Positions 30,074 through 39,800 of a stretch of 64,000 bases of DNA are shown in pieces. The translations under genes were made by a program, and so were the position numbers. The stretch is taken from contig JAEPPZ010000005.1 of the NCBI GenBank assembly GCA_017640785.1, positions 109,448 to 173,447 of the forward strand, written 5' to 3'. Position 1 is the first letter of the stretch; every line of letters starts with the position of its first letter. Source of the DNA: Balneola sp. (GTDB taxonomy: Bacteria > Bacteroidota > Rhodothermia > Balneolales > Balneolaceae). The notes under the pieces are model-generated. The model ran no database searches, was not told the DNA's origin, and saw only the letters and a list, made by a program, of their open reading frames with translations.

Positions 30074-31288
30074 ATGGAACTCAATCCGCTTGATACTGAA
30101 CAAATTGGTTTAAAAACGCTTGAAAAGCATTTAATTCGTTCAGAAAATTCTGTCTCTTTAAAAATTGGATTGCCCAGGGAGATGTCGAATGATGAGCGCA
30201 GACTTTCATTAACTCCGGGAGGGGTTTCGATTCTTAGAGGAAACGGGCATGAAGTTTTTATAGAAAAAGGAGCCGGAAAAGAAGCAAATTTCTCTGATCG
30301 CGATTATGCTGATGCCGGAGCCGAGATTGCTTATACTGCTGAGGATGTCTTTAAAAAATCTGACTTGATACTTAAGGTAGCTCCTCTTTCCGATGAAGAA
30401 CTGGAATATCTGGATCAGGATCAGTCTATTATCTCTGCTTTACATATTGGTACTCAAAGAGAAAATTACTTTGAGGAGTTGCTCAAGAAATCGGTGATCG
30501 GAATAGCATACGAATTTATATGTGACAGCGACAAAGAATTTCCGATTGTCAGAATGATGCACGAAATCACAGGATCTCTCGCTGTTCAAAAAGCTGCACA
30601 TTATCTGGAAAATCAAAGCCTGGGACAGGGAATTATGCTTGGAGGTATTTCAGGAGTTCCTCCGGCTACAGTTGTAATTCTTGGTGCAGGAATCACCGGT
30701 GAATATGCTGCACGTACCGCTTTAGGATACGGAGCTCAGGTTTTTGTTATGGATACCAACCTGAATGCACTTCGTCGACTCGAAAATGCTCTGGACAGAA
30801 GGATAATCACTGCTGTAGCAAATGAACAGTATTTAAGTTCAGCACTAAAATTTGCTGATGTAATTATTGGTGCAGCAATGGCTGAAGGAGATCGCTCTCC
30901 GTGTTGGGTAACCGAAGACATGGTGATGGGAATGAAACCCGGAAGCGTGATCGTGGATACCGTTATAGATCAGGGCGGGTGTATTGCAACAAGTCGGGCA
31001 ACTACGCATTCAAACCCAATTTATAAAGCCTTTGATGTAACTCATTACTGCGTTCCCAATATGCCTTCTGATGTTGCCCGAACTGCTACTTATGCGCTTA
31101 ATAATGTGTTAGTGCCCTACATTTTAGCTATCGGCGATGCCGGCGGAGTGAAAGAATGTCTTTGGGATAATACTGCTTTAAGAAGCGGAACCTATTCGTA
31201 CAAAAAACATCTTACCAAAAAATCTTTAGCTAAAATGTTTGATATGGATTACCGTGAAATCGAAATGCTGATTGCTTCTAAAATATAA
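30074..31288 (+). CDS. ald: alanine dehydrogenase
   Basis: The 404-residue NAD-dependent alanine dehydrogenase interconverts alanine with pyruvate and ammonia. The N-terminal substrate domain has GLPREMSNDERRLSLTP. The Rossmann segment VVILGAGITGEYAARTALGYGA and the family segments VDTVIDQGG and NMPSDVARTATYALNN follow. The first 30 residues are an extension ahead of the usual start, as often seen in Bacteroidota enzymes. It appears monocistronic. Confidence 0.92.
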   Translation: MELNPLDTEQIGLKTLEKHLIRSENSVSLKIGLPREMSNDERRLSLTPGGVSILRGNGHEVFIEKGAGKEANFSDRDYADAGAEIAYTAEDVFKKSDLILKVAPLSDEELEYLDQDQSIISALHIGTQRENYFEELLKKSVIGIAYEFICDSDKEFPIVRMMHEITGSLAVQKAAHYLENQSLGQGIMLGGISGVPPATVVILGAGITGEYAARTALGYGAQVFVMDTNLNALRRLENALDRRIITAVANEQYLSSALKFADVIIGAAMAEGDRSPCWVTEDMVMGMKPGSVIVDTVIDQGGCIATSRATTHSNPIYKAFDVTHYCVPNMPSDVARTATYALNNVLVPYILAIGDAGGVKECLWDNTALRSGTYSYKKHLTKKSLAKMFDMDYREIEMLIASKI

Positions 31289-31302
31289 TTCTAAATTATG
31301 GA

Positions 31303-31355
31303 TTATGAATTTTGAGTCTAAGTCTTAACTCAAAATTCATAACTCAACATTCATA
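31303..31355. repeat. inverted repeat with a partly duplicated right arm
   Basis: TTATGAATTTTGAGT (31303-31317) pairs perfectly with ACTCAAAATTCATAA (31328-31342). The right arm is then almost repeated as ACTCAACATTCATAA (to about 31355). It fills the gap between ald and the next gene. There is no T-run, so it is not a classic terminator. Confidence 0.6.
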
Positions 31356-31362
31356 ATTCCTA

Positions 31363-31728
31363 ATGTCCGAACTTTCCGAATCCAATTATAAACGTATCGT
31401 CATCATCAACTGGTTATTGAGTGTGCCTATGATGGTTCTTTTTGCCTGGCCGTATTATTATGCTGCTATGCTGGTTGGCATGGATGAAAGCTTCCGATAC
31501 ATCGGAGCATTTATGTTCGCTCTCCCTTTTATGATCACTATTCTGCATGGACACGTAACCATGGCTCTGGGCTCAGCTCACCGCCAACATTACTACGACT
31601 GGCTACACAAACATTCCTTCACGTACGGGCTATTCTTCTTTCCCGTTCTGGTTTCCACCCGATTCAGAATGATCTTGTTGGTAATCAGTCTGGCTTTCTT
31701 ACCTTTTGGGTATTTGTTGGGGTTATGA
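31363..31728 (+). CDS. small polytopic membrane protein, unknown
   Basis: The 121-residue protein has three or four hydrophobic segments (about residues 13-35, 46-64, 88-104, 105-120) and a conserved-looking polar centre, HGHVTMALGSAHRQHYYDWLHKH. I do not recognise the family. The next lipoprotein starts one base after its stop, so the two are likely co-transcribed. Confidence 0.6.
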   Translation: MSELSESNYKRIVIINWLLSVPMMVLFAWPYYYAAMLVGMDESFRYIGAFMFALPFMITILHGHVTMALGSAHRQHYYDWLHKHSFTYGLFFFPVLVSTRFRMILLVISLAFLPFGYLLGL

Positions 31729-31729
31729 T

Positions 31730-32755
31730 ATGAAAGCTTACCTTCTCATTTTCATAACATCTATCTCTGTACTTAACTGTACTATTGTTGATAGAGAAAT
31801 AAAACTTAGTGATGATGATGTCATAGTAACTGAAAGATATTTTTCATCTGATAGCTCTAAAGTAATTTATACATATCATCTAGATATTGGTGCTTTAGGT
31901 TTTTCTCGTTCTTGGAATGCTTTACTGAATGTATCTGATACTCTGGGAGTTTTGAATAAAACTTTGATACCTGATATACCAGATCCAATCAATTCAAAAT
32001 ATTACCCAATTGGATGGGTCGACAAGAATATTTTTCTTCTAGAAGTTAAGCCACGGCCGTTTATTAAAGAAAATATTCCAATTGATACTTCTTCTTTTAA
32101 TTTAGATGGCATAGAATTCAAAGTTCAAGTTGAGAAGTTAAATACACTACCACACATTGAGCATTATGCATTGTCGCCAAACGGAAAGAAATTATTGGTG
32201 GCATATAGATATTCCGGTGTTTCTACACTTGAAATTTCTGTAATTGAACGCAATGCTACACTCCCTAAATTTGGAAATATTTATACTAACTATGAATATT
32301 CTGAAAACCCAATACTATTTGGTAGGTGGACAACGAACAATTCAATTCAACTTGATCTGAATGTCAATTCCTATTCACTTGACTTTTTTAGGTTAAATAA
32401 AAATCTAAATGGCATTGATGTAGAAATAAATAAAATTGACTATCAACGAAAGTATTCGAGTATTTTAGGCGGTTGGTATAACAAAAACCTATTTCCAGTT
32501 CAGGATTCATTAAAAAATTTTGGAAATACTTCAGAAATTAAAGGGATTATCTCGCCAGGATATGCAATGGGGGACACTTATTATACGGGATTAATAAACC
32601 AGTCTTATCAATATGAGCATGACGGTAAAATCCTTAAATCATATTTCAGAATACACAAAGATTCTACTACTTTTAAAATTGGAGATGAGATCTTGTTAGA
32701 AGTTGATATAAATCAACCTATAATTCATAGAGTACTTGGAAAAGTCTCTAGATAA
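31730..32755 (+). CDS. lipoprotein of unknown function
   Basis: The 341-residue protein has a lipoprotein-like signal (LLIFITSISVLNC, Cys18). I take the ATG at 31730, directly after the previous stop. An upstream in-frame TTG at 31706 would lengthen the N-terminus with residues that spoil the signal peptide. The mature part contains repeated short beta segments (for example ALSPNGKKLLVAYRY) that may form part of a propeller. No function is assigned. Confidence 0.6.
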   Translation: MKAYLLIFITSISVLNCTIVDREIKLSDDDVIVTERYFSSDSSKVIYTYHLDIGALGFSRSWNALLNVSDTLGVLNKTLIPDIPDPINSKYYPIGWVDKNIFLLEVKPRPFIKENIPIDTSSFNLDGIEFKVQVEKLNTLPHIEHYALSPNGKKLLVAYRYSGVSTLEISVIERNATLPKFGNIYTNYEYSENPILFGRWTTNNSIQLDLNVNSYSLDFFRLNKNLNGIDVEINKIDYQRKYSSILGGWYNKNLFPVQDSLKNFGNTSEIKGIISPGYAMGDTYYTGLINQSYQYEHDGKILKSYFRIHKDSTTFKIGDEILLEVDINQPIIHRVLGKVSR

Positions 32756-32861
32756 TGACCTTGTTCTGTCACATTCAACCTCCTGAATTGCCTTTACTTT
32801 CCTCATATCTACTAACACGATTACATCTTACAAAGAACTGAGTTTTGATCAAACATCGTTT

Positions 32862-33008
32862 AAGGGTTAAAACCCTTTCTTGCTTATTTTCGATTCAAAT
32901 TCCCGGTTACTTTACTTTACGATTCAGCTCTACACATTGTAGATTGAGACTCATTAGTAACTGATACCACGAACATAAACAAGCAGAGGCTACAGCCCCG
33001 CTTGTTTA
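32862..33008. repeat. REP-like hairpins between convergent genes
   Basis: A perfect hairpin AAGGGTT-AA-AACCCTT lies at 32862-32877. About 100 bases on is a longer one whose outer stem is TAAACAAGC (32976-32984) and GCTTGTTTA (33000-33008), with an inner GGCT/AGCC stem. The layout resembles REP/BIME elements of the kind moved by RAYT transposases, though none is encoded here. No gene is seen in the 273-base gap. Confidence 0.5.
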
Positions 33009-33028
33009 CATAACCTCTATCTAAATAC

Positions 33029-34927
33029 CTAGATCGACTTACCCTCCTTAATCTCCTCCACCACACTAGGATCAAGTAAGGTTGAAGTATCTCCTAAATT
33101 GTCCATATCCTTGGAAGCAATTTTTCGGAGAATACGTCGCATGATCTTTCCGGAACGTGTTTTTGGTAATCCCGATACGATCTGAATTTGATCAGGCTTT
33201 GCAATTGGTCCAATGATCTTTACTACCAGATCCAATAACTCTTTCTTGAATGTATCGGTGTCTTTTATTTCCTCATCACAGATCATAAATGCATATACGC
33301 CCTGGCCTTTAATATCATGCGGATATCCAACGACAGCTGTTTCTACCACTTTATCATGTTCGTCAAGTGCATTTTCAATTTCAGCAGTTCCCAAACGGTG
33401 ACCTGAAACATTCAGTACATCATCCACTCGACCGGTAATTCGGTAATAACCGTCCTCATCTCTGCGACAACCATCGCCGGTAAAATAATAACCTTTATAG
33501 GTGCTCAGATATGTTTGTTTATACCGCTCATGATCTCCGTATACTGTTCTCGCAATAGAAGGCCACGGATGTTTGATACAAAGGTTTCCTTGCACATCGT
33601 TTCCTTCAATTTCATTACCATCTTCATCCATCAACACAGGAAAAACTCCCGGTAGAGGAAGCGTTGCAAAACCCGGCTTGGTAGGAGTAATTCCGCCCAG
33701 TGGTGATATCATGATTCCACCAGTCTCGGTTTGCCACCAAGTGTCCACAATCGAGCAGTTCCCATTTCCAATATGCTCGTCATACCAATGCCAAGCTTCC
33801 TCGTTGATTGGCTCACCAACAGAACCAAGGATCTTGAGCGAACTCAGATCATATTTCTTAACAAAATCCAGATCGTAACTCATCAGTGCACGAATTGCTG
33901 TTGGCGCAGTATAAAAATGAGTCACTTTATACTTTTCAACTACTTCCCAAAATCGTCCCGCATCCGGATAAGTAGGTGTTCCTTCAAAAATAATTCCTGT
34001 AGTTCCGGTAAACAGCGGACCATAAATAATGTAACTGTGCCCCGTGATCCAGCCTGCATCCGCCGTACACCAATATACATCATCGGCTCCCACTTGAAAT
34101 ACATTTCGGAATGAATAACTAGTATACACCATATATCCACCACAGGTATGAACCACTCCTTTAGGCTTTCCTGTAGATCCTGATGTATACAAAATGAATA
34201 ATGGATCTTCTGCATCCATCTCTACAGCTTCATGCTTTTTGGATGCGTTTCGTATTAGGTTGTGCCACCATTCATCACGTCCTTCCACCCAGTCAATATC
34301 TCGATTGGTACGCTGACATACGATCACGCTTTCTATTGAAGGACTGGTTTTCAGCGCTTCATCAGAAATATCTTTAAGTGGAACGTGCTTATCTCCTCTT
34401 CTCAATCCGTCATTTGTGATCAGCATTTTTGCATCACAATCGTTGATACGATCACTCAACGACTGAGCTGAAAATCCTGCAAATACAATAGAATGAACCG
34501 CTCCGATTCTAGCACAAGCCAATGCAGCGATCACAAGCTCAGGTGTCATCGCCATATAAATACAAACTCTGTCTCCCTTTTTAATTCCTTTGCTTTCCAA
34601 CACATTACTGAATCGGCAAACATCTTCGTGCAGCTGCTTAAAAGTGATAGTTCGTCGAAATGAATCCGGGTGATTCGGCTCAAAGATAAAAGCTGTTTTA
34701 TTGCCGATGGTATTCAGATGTCGATCTAGAGCATTTTCTGTGATATTTAGCTTACCACCTTCAAACCATTTTATATCTGCTGTTTCAAATCCACCACTTT
34801 GAACTTTATCCCATCTCTTACGCCAGTAAAAAGTTCCAGCTTCATGTTCCCAGAAAGCCAAACGGTCTTTTTCGCTATCCTGAAAGGTTTCTTTATAATC
34901 ATCAAACGATTTAATATTCAGCCACAT
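33029..34927 (-). CDS. acs: acetyl-CoA synthetase (AMP-forming)
   Basis: The 632-residue acetate-CoA ligase has the ATP-binding loop YTSGSTGKPKGV, the acetate-pocket segment VDTWWQTETGG and the C-terminal SGKIMRRILRKIA. The lysine in the last motif is the usual acetylation-regulated residue. It activates acetate to acetyl-CoA, feeding the TCA cycle or the thiolase encoded later. It is monocistronic, bounded by repeats on one side and the sigma-factor region on the other. Confidence 0.96.
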   Translation of the reverse strand: MWLNIKSFDDYKETFQDSEKDRLAFWEHEAGTFYWRKRWDKVQSGGFETADIKWFEGGKLNITENALDRHLNTIGNKTAFIFEPNHPDSFRRTITFKQLHEDVCRFSNVLESKGIKKGDRVCIYMAMTPELVIAALACARIGAVHSIVFAGFSAQSLSDRINDCDAKMLITNDGLRRGDKHVPLKDISDEALKTSPSIESVIVCQRTNRDIDWVEGRDEWWHNLIRNASKKHEAVEMDAEDPLFILYTSGSTGKPKGVVHTCGGYMVYTSYSFRNVFQVGADDVYWCTADAGWITGHSYIIYGPLFTGTTGIIFEGTPTYPDAGRFWEVVEKYKVTHFYTAPTAIRALMSYDLDFVKKYDLSSLKILGSVGEPINEEAWHWYDEHIGNGNCSIVDTWWQTETGGIMISPLGGITPTKPGFATLPLPGVFPVLMDEDGNEIEGNDVQGNLCIKHPWPSIARTVYGDHERYKQTYLSTYKGYYFTGDGCRRDEDGYYRITGRVDDVLNVSGHRLGTAEIENALDEHDKVVETAVVGYPHDIKGQGVYAFMICDEEIKDTDTFKKELLDLVVKIIGPIAKPDQIQIVSGLPKTRSGKIMRRILRKIASKDMDNLGDTSTLLDPSVVEEIKEGKSI

Positions 34928-35177
34928 CCTATACGTGATTTAGTTTTATTATTTAAGCTTTGATGTTGACGTTTTTTCAGCGGATAATCAAGTCAAAAGA
35001 TTGTAAACCTGATCTGAATTATTGCAGCTATTTCTAAAATACCTTGCTGTCATTATACTTTTATAATAAACACTGAAGTAAAAAGGAAAAAAACATTCAA
35101 ATTTCACTCAAACTAAATGGAATCTGAAATTTGTTACAAAAAAAATTACCTCTCATCGATTTTTTCGTGATCATTTT

Positions 35178-35474
35178 TTGTGCTTAGATCAGAGTATGTT
35201 ACACTCTCAAAATCATAAATTTCACACAAAATCTACTCTCAAAAATTATATTTCCACTCAAAAAGCCGGGATGATCATGCTGGGAAGTTGGGCAACTTCA
35301 AATAAAATTTTGGGTATAATTGTGTATTACAGATCTGACAACACTTCAAAATATTTTCACCAAGTGAGTTACTACATGGAAACTCGTGAATATTGGTATT
35401 CCCGATTAGATCTGCTTTATAGCGGAAGTGGTTTGTGCTTATTTTCTGACTATTCGTTAGACTTTCTTTTATAG
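35178..35474 (+). pseudogene. remnant of a Bacteroidota membrane protein (WAxxN ... KYFHQMNxxWNxVN family)
   Basis: Residues from KAGMIMLGSWATSNKILG to KYFHQVS match a family of small Bacteroidota membrane proteins (which I recall as DUF6992) that normally continue HQMNxxWNxVNxGI. Here the frame is lost. Removing one T at 35370 restores TTWKLVNIGI at exactly the expected spacing, and that corrected frame then hits TAG at 35407-35409. The gene therefore has at least one frameshift and one stop. The 5' limit is uncertain; the first 20 or so codons look random. The rest of the 522-base gap between acs and the sigma gene shows nothing else. Confidence 0.55.
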
Positions 35475-36013
35475 CAGTGGTGCAATCTACTTAAGATCCT
35501 GTGTTTTTTGGTTCTCACGTTGGAAGAAGACATATCAAATTCTTCACTAGCTTCTTCAGTAGTAGTATCAGGCTTATCAATAAAATGTTCAATGAACTCT
35601 CTTGATTTTTCCTGGAGTTCTTCGAGGCACCGTTTTAAGATTTCCTGTCGCTCTTTGTCGATCAGTCGTTGATATTGCTGTTCAGGTACAAATTGCTCGT
35701 TAAGAGCTTCTTCTTCATACTTAAATCTATGCTTCTTCTTAATGTATCTAAGGTACTCGTGCCTACATGATTTAATTAAATAACTGAAAAAGTATTTCGG
35801 CTCTTTGATCTTATCTTTACGGACTTGTTCAAATACATCTACAAATGCCTGTTGTACGCATTCTCCTGCATCGTTAGCGTCTGCACTCATAGTAACAACA
35901 AGATAGTCTTCTAATCTTCCAATTACTTCTGAAACAAGTTCATTGGCTTTAGAATCATCCCCGCTTTGTAGAGCTTCAACCAGCTCTGAATAATCAACTC
36001 TAGCTTTTGTCAA
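35450..36013 (-). CDS. ECF-type RNA polymerase sigma factor
   Basis: The 187-residue sigma-70 family factor of the ECF class has region 2 around residues 43-83 (DAGECVQQAFVDVFEQVR ... FFSYLIKSCRHEYLRYI) and region 4 around 125-180, ending in an HTH (TTEEASEEFDMSSSNVRTKKHRILSRL, recognised in parts). The only start in frame is TTG at 36013. It is divergent from the twin lipopeptide genes. A probable anti-sigma factor is encoded nearby at 40066-40809, with the TPR-CHAT gene between. I infer that it transcribes part or all of this locus. Confidence 0.85.
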   Translation of the reverse strand: MTKARVDYSELVEALQSGDDSKANELVSEVIGRLEDYLVVTMSADANDAGECVQQAFVDVFEQVRKDKIKEPKYFFSYLIKSCRHEYLRYIKKKHRFKYEEEALNEQFVPEQQYQRLIDKERQEILKRCLEELQEKSREFIEHFIDKPDTTTEEASEEFDMSSSNVRTKKHRILSRLHHCYKRKSNE

Positions 36014-36345
36014 TGATAGACATCTATCTGTTATAGTTTAGACTAATCATTCTTTTCAATTAGCTTATTTATGACTGAATATAAAACTAAGTAACTGACA
36101 TCAAAAACCTTTTTTGGACTATTTACAGGGCGATTACAAACTTAATATTAATTTTTTTTAACATTTTTTTGGATAGAAATTTTTTTTACCCATAGATTAA
36201 TGCTGTAACAAATTACCACCTAGTTACTCTTGTGGTGGATCATAAATCTGTTTAAAAGCCGATTTATGCGCTTTAAGAATTTGTAACAATTGGAGATAAA
36301 ACTTCTCTTGTACTTAACTAATAATTTATCAAACAAACAAATATC
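36014..36345. promoter_or_regulatory. divergent control region between the sigma and lipopeptide genes
   Basis: This 332-base gap has no gene. It is very AT-rich and contains a perfect eight-base inverted repeat, CATAAATC (36241-36248) and GATTTATG (36261-36268). Just before it is a smaller one (CCACC / GGTGG) around GTTACTC. ECF -35 elements are often GTAAC-like, and GTAAC or GTTAC occurs three times here (within about 36090-36230), but no -10 partner can be fixed by eye. Confidence 0.35.
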
Positions 36346-36534
36346 ATGAAATCATTTAAATCTCTTTTCGCTTTAATCGCTATCGCTTCTTTATCCTTCG
36401 CTTGTGCTTCTGTTACGGATGCCGACTTAGCTGACAACACCAACGATCCGGCTATCGAAGCTCCGGCTCCAACTGATGCTGTTTTTGGCGGAGTAGACTC
36501 CGAGCCTATCATCACAAAACCTAAAATGTGATTC
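36327..36534 (+). repeat. tandem repeat unit 1 carrying a lipopeptide gene
   Basis: This 208-base unit is repeated at 36565-36772 with five mismatches and no gaps: two in the leader and three in the coding part. It includes 19 bases of leader and three bases after the stop. Confidence 0.95.
36346..36531 (+). CDS. 61-residue lipopeptide, copy 1
   Basis: The 61-residue peptide has a lipoprotein signal: MKSF, a hydrophobic core, then lipobox SLSFAC (Cys20). The mature part of about 42 residues is acidic and Pro-rich (DADLADNTNDPAIEAPAPTD) and ends EPIITKPKM. I know no family for it. Its product is identical to copy 2 at 36584-36769, and the three DNA differences are all silent. Position between an ECF sigma factor and a TPR-CHAT protease suggests a regulon product, signal or protease substrate, but this is only inference. 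Confidence 0.8.
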   Translation: MKSFKSLFALIAIASLSFACASVTDADLADNTNDPAIEAPAPTDAVFGGVDSEPIITKPKM

Positions 36535-36564
36535 GTCCTTTACCCCGTAACTATCATAACTCTC

Positions 36565-36772
36565 TATCAAACAAATCAATATCATGAAATCATTTAAATC
36601 TCTTTTCGCTTTAATCGCTATCGCTTCTTTATCATTCGCTTGTGCTTCTGTTACCGATGCCGACTTAGCTGACAACACCAACGATCCGGCTATCGAAGCT
36701 CCGGCTCCGACTGATGCTGTTTTTGGCGGAGTAGACTCCGAGCCTATCATCACAAAACCTAAAATGTGATTC
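36565..36772 (+). repeat. tandem repeat unit 2 carrying a lipopeptide gene
   Basis: The second copy of the 208-base unit is offset by 238 bases from the first. A 30-base spacer that is not repeated separates the two. Confidence 0.95.
36584..36769 (+). CDS. 61-residue lipopeptide, copy 2
   Basis: The product is identical to copy 1. The differences at codons Ser (TCC/TCA), Thr (ACG/ACC) and Pro (CCA/CCG) are all synonymous, which suggests either a recent duplication with gene conversion or selection that holds the peptide constant. It lies 59 bases before the TPR-CHAT gene on the same strand. Confidence 0.8.
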   Translation: MKSFKSLFALIAIASLSFACASVTDADLADNTNDPAIEAPAPTDAVFGGVDSEPIITKPKM

Positions 36773-36828
36773 ATTTCGATTATCAATTTTAGTCTAAGAG
36801 CATTAATATGTAGTACAATTAACTTACC

Positions 36829-39800
36829 ATGCTCTTAATATTTCTGTTTACTTTTTTTCTACCTCAACAAACTATCGATCCGTATGAATCGATATCTGAT
36901 CAGGCTTATACTTACGTCCAAAATATAGAGTCTGACACCGAAAGTGAGTTGAGTTTTTGGGGATTGAATGAACTCTATAGCTCTAATTGTTCTATTAATA
37001 AAATCGTCAGCAGAATTATCTCACAATCAAGTTCTGTTAAACTTCGAAAGATATTTCTTGACAATGAATGTTCTTCAATAGAAAACAAAGATTCTTTGAA
37101 GATAGAGCGACTTAAGACTTATACTCTCGAAACAGGGTCTTTTGCTAATCTTATCAATTACCTTTCACTTTCTTTACCTCAAAAAGATCTTGATGATTTC
37201 CACACTAAATTTAACGATAGGTGGCTTCAGAATTTATCATCAAATGAGATTGATCTACTGAATGCAGTGAAAAACAAAGAATCGATTTCAATTGATGAAA
37301 TTGATTCCGGATACAGAGTTTTTGTTTTGTACTCTCTCTTGTTTAGTGAAAATGTATATTCTTATTTTGATTCAGAAGAATTTTCTTTAATTCTAACAGA
37401 ATTAAACATCGAGAAGGATAGTAATTATTCTGAGCTCAAAAAATCTTTTTTGTACTTTAATCTACTCAAAGCAGCATATGATACTAACAGATATCAATTT
37501 ATTACCGATATATTCGATAAAATAATTGATTCAAATCTATACCCCCACTCGGAAAAAAAAGTAGGTGTTTTTAGTGGGTTAGACTATGCACTAAGTGTCA
37601 CAGGGAGTTATTCAGAATCACTTTATCTTCAACGTAATATTTTAATACCGCTTGCCTCTCATTATAAACTAAAAGACAGAGTTGATTACACTTTAGTGCA
37701 ACAAAGCGCTAATCTTTACAACATTGGGAAGTATAATGATGCTAAAGAAATTTTAGAAGGTTTATACAATGACCCTAATTCCAGCATACCTAATTCACAA
37801 TTGTACAATAATTTGTCACTTTGTTATAAGCAATTAGGGCAAAAAAATAAATACACATCCTTTTTACTGGAAGCGATTCAAGAGCTTGAAAAAAATCAAA
37901 CTCAAAATTCTACCTATTACACTTTAAAGCTTGGTCTATATAGAAACTTGTTTGTTTATTATAATTCGATAGGGGATTCTGCAAATGCAATTTCTTATAT
38001 AAACAGTGCAAAAGATCTAGCTGAACAACAAGCTGATAAAAATGAGTTGTCAGTAATTTATTTATATCTTGGCGAATATTATTGGAAGAATTTCAAAAAC
38101 GTTAAAGAAACTCTAAAGCAGTATACCAAAGCAGAATCTTTATCTGAAAACATTGATAATTATGAAAGAAAATTAGATATACTTAAGAATAAAAGTTCCC
38201 TGTTTATTGAAATAGACTCTTTAGAAGCTGCTATGTCTTCTATCTTGCAAATCAGAACACTTGCTTCTCAATATTCAAATACTCCTTCACCAGCCTATAT
38301 CGAATCTCTGATTCTGGAAGGAGAAGTTGCAAACCTTCAAAATGAATTATCAAAACTTCAGTCGGTTTTAGAAACTTTAAAAAATCATACTTTCGAACAC
38401 CTTTCATTTGAAGTACTGATAAGATATCACAACTTACATGCTACATTGCTGCATAAGAAAAGTAAAAACAGGGAAGCCTACACTTACCTGAAACCAAATC
38501 TGGATCAAATAATTGAGCGTGCAAAAGGAAGTGTAGACACACAAACAGGCTTTTGGACCGTTGAAAAAGAATATTTAGATACTTTTGAATTGATGATCTC
38601 AATTCTCAGTGAACTTAACTATAAAGAAGAGTCTGTTGCATACTTAGATAAACTTAAAACCATTAATGATGCATCTCTATACAATAATCCTTTATTAAAA
38701 GCATCCAAACTTACTGAGAAAGAACTAGCCGAGGATAAAAAGTTAACTGCACGCATCCAGTCGTTACGTAATGATTATCTAAGTGCAGATGAGAATATGA
38801 AATCTGCTTTGAAAACTGAAATCGACAAACTTTCAGCGCAACAACAGTTACTTACTAATAAAGTTGCTTTCTCTCAAACAGAAGAAAGTATCCCTATTTG
38901 GAAGGTTCAACAACAGATGAACAAAAATGAGATCATTCTTCACTATACAGAATTAAATGAAAAGCTTTACGTAAACTCGATTTCCAAGAAAAGTATTGAT
39001 CTCGCTGTATTAGAAATATCAGAGCAAGTTGGTGAATTGCTTAATAGCACTGCTAATGAATTGGCTTCCGGGAACACTTCATTAAAAACACTTTATAATG
39101 TTTACCAAGTTTTAGGCTTGCATAAAATTCCCGATTTCATAGATCATATTACAGTTATTCCAGACAATGAGTTATACCGAATTCCTTTAGAAGTATTGCC
39201 GACCAAGAAGCCCAATACCTCTTACAGTTATGGGAGCTCTCATTATATGATTGAGGATTTCAATTTCAAATACTTTACTTCGCTTCAGGACTACTTGGAA
39301 AACAACAGAAATACAAGCGGTAGTCTAAGCACTGATTTTTCAGCTTTTGCTATCTCCTATTTCGATGATTTTCAGGAAAAATTACCCTCTTTACCCTTTG
39401 CTACTCAAGAAGCACGAGAAATACAACGGGTGCTCACTTCATTTAAAGATAAACAGGTTTTCTCAGGAAATGGGGCTACTGAACAAGCCTTTCAAGATCA
39501 GCTTAATTCATCTAAAATTTTACATGTAGCAACACATAGTGAAGTTTCGGCCAGAGATCCTTTGTTTTCGACGATTTATCTGAAATCAGCACAGTCAAAT
39601 GGTACAGAAGGTAATGCTCTTTATGCTTATGAATTATTTGATAATCAGCTGAGCAATGACCTTATTATGCTCAACTCATGTAGTTCAGGTACGGGTAATT
39701 ATCTACAGGGTACCGGAATTATGGGTATAAGTCGTGCACTTCGTTACGCAGGAGCCAAAAGTCTTGCTTTAAATTTGTGGGAAGTCAATGATAAAATTGC

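Noticed and set aside
31706..31729. TTG start of the lipoprotein inside the preceding membrane-protein gene
   Set aside because: The ATG at 31730 gives a clean signal peptide and a one-base gap.
35178..35474. Intact 98-residue protein upstream of the sigma gene's end
   Set aside because: The family motif continues in another frame after a single base, so I treat it as a remnant rather than a gene.
36427..36786. A 119-codon reading frame antisense to the twin lipopeptides
   Set aside because: It is open only because the duplicated genes are mirrored in it; the lipopeptide frame has a signal peptide, a lipobox and purely synonymous changes, which the antisense frame does not explain.
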